The position numbers and the translations under genes are program-made. DNA of 64,000 bases from positions 5,483,501-5,547,500 of the forward strand of contig JAFFSR010000264.1 of the NCBI GenBank assembly GCA_017163975.1, given 5' to 3'. This DNA comes from Anastatus disparis (taxonomy: Eukaryota > Arthropoda > Insecta > Hymenoptera > Eupelmidae). Under the pieces are notes generated by a model. It did no database searches. It worked only from the letters and a program-made list of their open reading frames with translations, and was not told the origin of the DNA. How positions within the stretch are numbered: the stretch's first letter is position 1; every line of letters starts with the position of its first letter. Below, piece after piece: positions 56,119-64,000 of the stretch.

Positions 56119-56870
56119 TACGATTTAGACATAAATTTAAAAGTATGGATGAGGGGTGACAAAGGGGTAGTATGTGCGCAACATTTAATATTTCGGAAGT
56201 CATCTTAATTTGATATTTAAATCCGCCAACACATGTAAAATAATGTCAGTTTAGCGCGAATCGTGAACCGATGTGCATGTAAGTACGTAAATTAATTCGA
56301 TCATAGTATAAATCAGAATGCATATAATTCACCATCATTTCGCTTACGAGTAGGCGGGAATTTTTCATGTAACGCGATCACGCTTGGGCGTGTTCTATAT
56401 CGTCCACCAAGCTAGTGTGTGTCTTAAGTAAAGAGGCGTTAATTGCCCAACCTACATAATCGTAGTGAAATAATTTGTATATATTTACATATATTCTGCA
56501 TATAATTAATACTTATTTTCATATATGTATATATTTACATACATTTAGTATAAGTAGAATAACTGCATAACATTTTATTTAAATTACAATAATATGTACA
56601 GTTATTGTAAAAGATATGAATGTTATGCTCTTCTACTTTCTGCTATCCTGATACTTTTTATTATTTTTTCGTAATAATCTCTTGTTTTTTACATAAAAAA
56701 TTTGAATTTCAATGCATTTATCATTTGCATATGGATAACGCATTGTATGTTATTTGCATATAAACATTGTGTAAGTAATGCACTTACTCATTACCATGTA
56801 TACTTTTATGACATTGTAGACCATATTCAGTTAAATATCCTGAGGTCTTATTAAATTTCTATTGTTATGG
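56119..56870. other. Intergenic, no gene
   Basis: AT-rich. 56620-56690 (CTTCTACTTTCTGCTATCCT, GATACTTTTTATTATTTT) resembles the sequences flanking the TIR/satellite region at 58.4 and 63.27 kb. Confidence 0.5.
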
Positions 56871-56876
56871 TATATA

Positions 56877-56909
<33 letters not shown>

Positions 56910-56912
56910 CAT

Positions 56913-56969
<57 letters not shown>

Positions 56970-57031
56970 TGTGTGCACATTTATTTATGACCTCGATATA
57001 TATATATATGTCTCTCTCTCTTTATGTATAT
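56871..57031. repeat. Compound microsatellite (TA)n(TG)n(TA)n
   Basis: TA runs, a TG run (about 56916-56966) and TA/CT runs; host site of the foldback that follows. Confidence 0.95.
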
Positions 57032-57032
57032 A

Positions 57033-58331
57033 TGGGACGTTTCACGTCAACTCACCTAACAAAAAAATAGAATTCGTCGAAAATCTGTGAAAATGTTCCA
57101 TTTGATACCCAAAATATAAAAAAAAAATTTTAGAGATCGAGGTCAAAGGGGTCAGGATTTAAACGTGATGGAATTTTTCGAATTTTCCAAATTTTTTGCT
57201 AAATAAATATTTTAATGAATTTTTTCCTCAAAAACTATCAATTTTTCGTTAAAACTTAATAGAATACTTTTTCTTGGAAATTAGATATAGAATTCACCTG
57301 AATTTTTGCAAATTATAATATACTGATTTTTACGCTTACTTGATCGATTTAAACATACTATTTAGTATATCTAAAAATCGAGCAGGTTAAATTGGCTTTT
57401 TAAAGTCTTATTTTTTTTGTTTTTTTATGAGGAAAAAATATACGAAGCCTCCAGTTGGGTAGCCTTCTTAAAGTTACTTAATTGTGCAAAAATGTCTGAA
57501 AAAATCGTTATTTTGGATCAATGATGAGATTTGTGATTTTTTTTCTGAAAAAGTATTGATTTTTGGGACAAACGTATAAAAATGTTTTTTATTGGAAATT
57601 GTATGTAAAATGTACGTAAATTTTTGTAAACCATTATTTGCTAAACATCACAAATTATAAATGAAATTTTGAAATTTTAAAATTTATTTTTTGTTAAATT
57701 TTTAGTATATATGGTTCATAATGTCTTAAATTACAATTTGTAAAAATATGTTTATATTCTACACATGATTTCCAATAAAAAACAATTTCATACATTTGTC
57801 CCAAAAATCAATACTTTTTCAGAAAAAAAATCACGAATCTCATCATTGATCCAAAATAACGATTTTTTCAGACATTTTTGCACAATTAAGTAACTTTAAG
57901 AAGGCTGCCCAACTGGAGGCTTCGTATATTTTTTCCTCATAAAAAAACAAAAAAAATAAGACTTTAAAAAGCCAATTTAACCTGCTCGATTTTTAGATAT
58001 ACTAAATAGTATGTTTAAATCGATCAAGTAAGCGTAAAAATCAGTATATTATAATTTGCAAAAATTCAGGTGAATTCTATATCTAATTTCCAAGAAAAAG
58101 TATTCTATTAAGTCTTAACGAAAAATTGATAGTTTTTGAGGAAAAAATTCATTAAAATATTTATTCAGCAAAAAATTTGGAAAATTCGAAAAATTCCATC
58201 ACGTTTAAATCCTGACCCCTTTGACCTCGATCTCTAAAATTTTTTTTGTATATTTTGGGTATCAAATGGAACATTTTCACAGATTTTCGACGAATTCTAT
58301 TTTTTTGTTAGGTGAGTTGACGTGAAACGTC

Positions 58332-58334
<3 letters not shown>
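57033..58334. mobile_element. 1.3-kb foldback MITE in a TA tract
   Basis: Ends TGGGACGTTTCACGTCAACT and the complement, TA on both sides. The arms are almost perfect inverted repeats of about 600 bp (for example CTGACCCCTTTGACCTCGAT mirrored at 57125 and 58210), which implies recent origin or conversion. No transposase. Confidence 0.92.

Positions 58335-58384
<50 letters not shown>
58335..58384. repeat. (TA)n microsatellite
   Basis: Continuation of the TA tract after the foldback. Confidence 0.95.
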
Positions 58385-58386
<2 letters not shown>

Positions 58387-58545
58387 GGAACTCTACGGTC
58401 TATCTAACTTAATGTTAAGTTAATGCTATACTTTCTTTTGTCTTCTATTCTCCTGATACTTTTTTATCATTTTAATATCGTTAATTCCCGATAATTATTG
58501 GTTTTTATAAATTTAAATTTATTTTAAATGCAAAGGAACTTCCCA

Positions 58546-60212
58546 CACAGCATGTAAGCTTCCCGGAAGATGTGGAAGAAAGGTTGAAAGCTTTAAGGAA
58601 GTTTCCAGTGGAAACTTCCCGGAAGATGGATATGTCCTCGATCAGGAGTCTTCCGTAAGTCTTTCATGGAATATTTTAGTGAAAGCTCACTGGAAGCCTC
58701 CGTAAGTCCTTCATGGAATATTTCAGTGGAAGCTTACTGGAAGCTTCCGTAAATTATACATGGAATATTTCAATAGAAGCTTACCGACAGCTTCCGTAAA
58801 TTATTCATGAAACATTTCAGTGAAAACTTACTGGAAGCCTCCGTAAATCTTTCATGGAATATTTCAGTGGAAGCTTACTCGAAGCTTCCGTACATCATTC
58901 CTGAAATATTTCAGTGAAAGCTTCCAGAAAGCTTCGGTAAGTTTTTCGTTGAAAATTTCAGTGGAAGATTACTGGAAGCTTCCTATAAGAAAACGTGGAA
59001 GATTTAATTCACTGCAGAAAAAACATTAGAAGCTTCCAGGAAGTTTACCGGAAGCTTCCGTAAACTTTTCATGGAATATTTCAGTAAAGGTAACTGAAAG
59101 CCTCCATAAATTATTAATGAAATATTTCAGTGAAATATTAAATAAGTGATGAACTAATATTTCTTTGAAATATTTCAGTTTATGAATATTAAATAATTCA
59201 TTGAAATATTTCTGTAATATTGTTGGAACATTTCATGTTTTATTTCAAAAAAATTTTTGAATCTGACACTGAAATATTCAAGTAAGTTGTTACGTTATTT
59301 CTTGAAATGTTTCAAATTAATATTTCTCAAATCTTTCAAGAAACATGTCATGAAATATTTATTATTCCTGTTATATTTGAAAAATATTTCATGAAGTATT
59401 TGAAAAAATGTTTGAACATAACACTGAAACATTGAAGAAATATTACTGCACCATTTCTTAAAATATTTTAAATCAATACTGCGCAAATTTTTCAAGAAAT
59501 ATTTCATGAAATATTTCTGTAATATTCCAGAAATATTTCATGAAATATTTCTGTAATATTCCAGAAATATTTCATGAAGTATTCCCAAAAATTTATGAAT
59601 ATAGCAGTAAAATATTAGAGAAATATTTTCTAAATATTTGTAGTTATCTTGCGTGCGTAGCAATTCTTCCATCTTGCCAGCAGGTAGCTACTTGATTATG
59701 TTTTCATGTGATCATAATGCGGTTGACAAACTCTCGCAAGTGGTGGGACGTTCTCTCGTTTAGCATATAAGACCGAAAATTCTTGATACAAATAAATAAG
59801 CGCTTAAATTCTGAATAACAAATAAATATATAGGTATCTAATATGGTTTGAGATGCAACTCTTACAAAATCAAAAATAATATCTGATAAAATCTTTCACC
59901 AACATTATTTTAGATATATTTTAAACAAGATTTTAGAAATATTTCAGAAACATTTCTTGAAACATTCATATTCTTCCATGAATCTATCGGTCAAATGTTG
60001 CTGCAATCTTTCAACAATATTACAAATTAATATTTCACAAAATCATGAAAGAATGTTACAGAAACATCACATGAAATATTTCAAACCAATCTTCTAGGTG
60101 GACATATCAATATTTCAGAAACATTTCATATCATTTTTTCTGTCTTATTCCGAATCTTTCAATGAAATATTTCAGAAATATTTCAGAAATATTTCATGCT
60201 ATGTGGGAAGTT
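58546..60212. mobile_element. TIR element with internal repeats (CCCACACAGCATG family), copy 2
   Basis: AACTTCCCACACAGCATG at the left, CATGCTATGTGGGAAGTT at the right. The interior has irregular repeats: GAAGCTTMCKGAAGCYTCCGT units at 58560-59110, then AAATATTTCATGAAATATTTC palindromic units to 60200. No transposase. Same terminal word as 28770-31430 and 63243-63256. Confidence 0.75.
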
Positions 60213-60600
60213 ATATAAAAAAGGACGTCATTGTTGTTAAAAAATGATGTCATTTTTCGTTAACATTTAACATACTAAACGACGTCATTTTTTGCCCTAA
60301 TCCCTAACATACTAAATGACGTTATTTAAAACGCCTTTTGGTGTATCAAGTAATGTATTGGGAAAATATCGTCATTAGATATAATAAAAAATTTGAATGA
60401 AAAAGGACTTGTTTTTTGTTATTGCAATAAAGTCATTTTCGTTAAAAAAATTACCTTATTTTTATAACAATTATCTCATTTTTATAAAAATGTCTTTTTG
60501 GTGTAGCTATAGCGTCATTAACATTGTTTTTTATTAACTTACAAACGAGGATAAGCCATATTTATCAGTGCTGGTGTAATATCCGTTTTACATTCATTCA
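60213..60600. repeat. TGACGTCATT-word cluster
   Basis: GGACGTCATT, ATGATGTCATTTTT, CGACGTCATTTTTT and ATGACGTTATTT recur between 60225 and 60330, separated by TAACATACTAAA-type spacers. Non-coding. Confidence 0.6.
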
Positions 60601-60639
60601 AAATAATAATTCCTGATTCATTAGTCTACTGATGGGATC

Positions 60640-63130
60640 TTCCATGAAATGTTTACGAAAGCTTCCTGAAGCCTTCGGTCCGAATGTTTCAGTCAAAAAT
60701 TGCCAACATTTAGCTGCAAGGTAAGTGCAGTCTTCCTTAGAGCTTCCTTGGGTCTTTCCCTGCAATAATTGATCAATCTTCCAACAGAATCTTCCTTGCA
60801 AGGTTTACGGAAGCTTCCAGAATACTCGAACCGGAATATTTCAGTGAAAATCTTCAATATTTCGCTGAAAGGTAAACGGAGTCTTCCATTCAAGATTCCA
60901 TGAAATCCTTCGGTGCAATGATTCATCAATCTTCCAACGGAATCTTCCTTGGAAGGTTTACGGAAGCTTTCAGAAGCATTCCACTGGAATGTTTCAATAA
61001 CAATTTCCAATATTTCGCTGAAAGGTAAATGGAGTCTTCTATTCAAGTTTCCATGAAATCTTTCGATGCAATGATTCATCAATCTTCCAACGGAATCTTC
61101 CTTGGAAGGTTTACAGAATCTTCCAGGAGACTTAAGTCGGAAGATTCCAGTGAAAATTCCGAACATTTCCCCGAAAGGAAAACGGAGTCTTCTATAAAGC
61201 TTCCATGAAATCTTTCGGTGCAATGATTGATCAATCTTCCAACGGAATCTTCCTTGGAAGGTTTACGGAAGCTTTCAGAAGCATTACACTGGAATATTTC
61301 AATGACAATTTCCAATATTTCGCTGAAAGGTAAACGGAGTCTTCCATTCAAGCTTCCATGAAATCTTTCGGTGCAATGATTGATCCAATTTTCCACCGGA
61401 ATCTTCCTTGGAAGGTTTAGGGAAGCTTTCAGAAGCATTCCACTGGAATGTTTCAATGACAATTTCCAATATTTCGCTGAAAGGTAAACGGAGTCTTCCT
61501 TTCAAGCTTCCATGAAATCTTTCGGTGCAATGATTCATTAATCTTCCACCGGAATCTTCCTTGTAAGGTTTACGGAAGCTTTCAGGAGCCTTCCACTGGA
61601 ATATTTCAATGACAATTTCCAATATTTTGCTGTAAGGTAAACTGAGTCTTCCATTAAAGCTTCCATGAAATCTTTCGGTGCAATAATTAATCAATCTTCC
61701 GACGGAATCTTCCTTGGAAGGTTTACGGAAGCTTTTAGAAGCCTTCCACTGAAATGTTTTAATGACAATTTCCAATATTTCGCTGAAAGGTAAACGGAGT
61801 CTTCCATTCAAGATTCCATGAAATCCTTCGGTGCAATGATTCATCAATCTTCCAACGGAATCTTCCTTGGAAGGTTTACGGAAGCTTTCAGAAGCATTCC
61901 ACTGGAATGTTTCAATAACAATTTCCAATATTTCGCTGAAAGGTAAATGGAGTCTTCCTTTCAAGCTTCCATGAAATCTTTCGGTGCAATGATTCATCAA
62001 TCTTCCAACGGAATCTTCCTTGGAAGGTTTACGGAAGCTTTCAAAAGCATTCCACTGGAATGTTTCAATAACAATTTCCAATATTTCGCTGAAAGGTAAA
62101 TGGAGTCTTCCTTTCAAGCTTCCATGAAATCTTTCGGTGCAATGATTCATCAATCTTCCACCGGAATCTTCCTTGTAAGGTTTACGGATGCTTTCTGGAG
62201 CCTTCCACTGGAATATTTCAATGACAATTTCCAATATTTCGCTGAAAGGTAAACAGAGTCTTCCATTCAAGCTTCCATGAAATCTTTCGGTGCAATGATT
62301 AATCAATCTTCCAACGGAATCTTCCTTGGAAGGTTTACGGAAGCTTTTAGAAGCCTTCCACTGAAATTTTTTAATGACAATTTCCAATATTTCGCTGAAA
62401 GGTAAACGGAGTCTTCCATTCAAGTTTCCATGAAATCCTTCGATGCAATGATTCATCAATCTTCCAACGGAATCTTCCTTGGAAGATTTACGGAATCTTC
62501 CAGGAGCCTTCCACTGAAATGTTTCAATGACAATTTCCAATATTTCGCTGAAAGGTGAACGGAGTCTTCTATTCAAGTTTCCATGAAATCTTTCGATGCA
62601 ATGATTCATCAATCTTCCAACGGAATCTTCCTTGGAAGGTTTACAGAATCTTCCAGGAGACTTAAGTCGGAAGATTCCAGTGAAAATTCCGAACATTTCC
62701 CCGAAAGGAAAACGGAGTCTTCTATAAAGCTTCCATGAAATCTTTCGGTGCAATGATTGATCAATCTTCCAACGGAATCTTCCTTGGAAGGTTTACGGAA
62801 GCTTTCAGAAGCATTACACTGGAATATTTCAATGACAATTTCCAATATTTCGCTGAAAGGTAAACGGAGTCTTCCATTCAAGCTTCCATGAAATCTTTCG
62901 GTGCAATGATTGATCCAATTTTCCACCGGAAACTTCCTTGGAAGGTTTACGGAATCTTCCAGGAGACTTTAGTCGGAATATTCCAGTGAAAATTCCCGAC
63001 ATTTCCCCGAATGGAAAACGAAGTCTTCTATAAAGCTTCCATGAAATCTTTCGGTGCAATGATTCATCAATCTTCCAACGGAATCTTCCTCGGAAGGTTT
63101 ACGGAGGCTTCCAGGGGTTCTTCGTAGAAA
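60640..63130. repeat. 153-bp satellite with 10-monomer higher-order unit
   Basis: About 16 monomers; AATCTTCCAACGGAATCTTC recurs at about 60930, 61083, 61235 and so on, spacing 152-153 bp. The variant TTCCAGGAGACTTAAGTCGG occurs at 61121 and 62651, exactly 1530 bp = 10 x 153 apart, with near-identical surroundings. Because 153 = 3 x 51, the minus frame stays open (484 codons at 61299-62753); it codes a 51-residue repeat (NHCTERFHGSL..., LPFSEILEIVI) with no known domain. Confidence 0.9.
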
Positions 63131-63256
63131 GTTTCCTTTGCAATATTTCAGGAATATTTCTATTTTCTTCCATAAAGCTTCCATACATATTTCAATGAAC
63201 TATTCCATTGGAATATTTCGGAATATTCCAATGATATCTTTCATGCTGTGTGGGTT
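63131..63256. mobile_element. Right terminal end of the satellite-bearing TIR element
   Basis: CTTTCATGCTGTGTGGG at 63240-63256 is the family's terminal word. Its left partner may be 58546, with the copy ending at 60212 nested or tandem. Flanks at 63262-63340 copy 58403-58530 in direct orientation. Confidence 0.6.
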
Positions 63257-64000
63257 TACTGTCTATCTAATGTTATACTTTTTATCATTTTAATATCGTT
63301 AATAACCGATAGTTAATAGATTTTTAAAATTAAATTCAATTAAACGTAATAGCTTTATTACGTGTAATGTTTTAAATTTTATCATTATTTTCAAGTGAAT
63401 ATACGAATTAAATTCATTCCAAAGTTTTGTGAGTTTATTGTTGTAAACCACAGATATAGATTTTGTAATTTTATAAAATCAGCGACCTTGGGTCTTCTTT
63501 ATTAAATTCTTTTCTCACACTACGTTAGGGTTATTTTAGACAAATCATCACTGTACACCCGAGTTAGTGATAGAATAAAAACTTTTTCTATAGATTGGGG
63601 TATCATGTGTTTTCTCTAATATCAATTTTTCCGTCTTAAATTTGTAATATAAATCTTAATTTTAACTTTTATCGTGAAAATGAGATTTAGAAATTTAAAA
63701 TATCGAATTCAATGCTGATGATTTTAACTTTACTGTAGAATATGATTCTTAAAACTGCAGTTCGAATCTTTTCTACGAGGAAAAAAGTGTCAAATTATTA
63801 ATTTTACCGTGTGAACTTCAGAAATATTTTATAATTTTAAGAGTCTTTGGGGTGGGAATTATACTTTTTATGATCGTGGATTTGGGGCCGCGATCAGTCC
63901 TCGTCGACAGCTTCTTTGTAGTTCTTCTAACAATATAATTCAGATTTTAGTAATAATAAAAAATGTTCAACATTAACGTGCAATTGCCGGTCATCCCCGA
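63257..64000. other. AT-rich DNA, no gene
   Basis: Direct copy of the 58.4-58.53 kb flank to about 63340; beyond that nothing recognised. The last 130 bp are less AT-rich without a frame. Confidence 0.5.

Noticed and set aside
61299..62753. 484-aa protein as a real gene
   Set aside because: It is the 153-bp satellite read in a frame kept open by a multiple-of-three unit; no promoter or domain.

Overview
The window looks like one long heterochromatin-like piece of an insect genome. It is very AT-rich, has CA/TA/CT microsatellites, tRNA-derived SINEs, foldback MITEs, Helitrons, a Ty3/gypsy element, a Penelope scrap and a Polinton/adintovirus-like element. Hymenoptera is my guess from the general texture, not something the sequence proves. 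I see no ordinary single-copy host gene. Almost every coding stretch belongs to a mobile element and nearly all are broken by stops, frameshifts or insertions.

Layout. 1-7.9 kb: microsatellite, pyrimidine-rich DNA, a 5'-truncated LINE tail, a degenerate dispersed repeat and a foldback MITE. 7.9-45.3 kb: best read as ONE Ty3/gypsy-like retrotransposon inflated to about 37 kb by nested insertions. Its 5' LTR is 7872-9156, followed by a primer-binding-like site, gag (10015-10734), protease (from about 11101) and reverse transcriptase (to 14295). Its 3' LTR starts after a purine tract at 31663, is split into three collinear pieces (31663-31786, 42597-42643, 44243-45336) and ends at 45336. Inserted into it are a SINE holding a solo LTR and a MITE-in-MITE, a pogo-like foldback, T-rich and CT-rich repeats, a minus-strand Helitron (coding 16.4-23.9 kb) that carries a Ulp1-type protease as well as Rep and helicase and is itself split by a smaller Helitron, several foldbacks, a satellite-filled TIR element (28.8-31.4 kb), a LINE tail, a second decayed Helitron (38.3-42.2 kb) and a Penelope fragment.

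45.3-47.7 kb: foldback, second SINE and degenerate repeats. 47.7-56.1 kb: a minus-strand Polinton/adintovirus-like block with tightly packed, overlapping genes: a two-exon upstream gene, the N-terminal and exonuclease part of a protein-primed PolB, a small conserved protein, a Polinton-specific unknown protein, a parvovirus-VP1-like phospholipase A2 protein, a chromodomain integrase, a penton-like minor capsid protein, a pVI/core-like protein, the C-terminal part of an adenain-like protease and an unrecognised 215-aa gene with a good TATA/initiator promoter. I did not find the PolB catalytic domain, major capsid protein or packaging ATPase, so the copy is defective.

56.1-64 kb: microsatellites, a 1.3-kb foldback sitting in a TA tract, a TIR element full of internal repeats, and a 153-bp satellite with a 10-monomer higher-order repeat whose frame stays open by arithmetic.

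Most novel signals: three tandem hairpins in the gypsy LTR whose stems covary while the loop is conserved; the Ulp1-Rep-helicase Helitron; the overlapping PLA2-integrase-capsid gene string; and a MITE group with 2-bp target duplications that are not restricted to TA.
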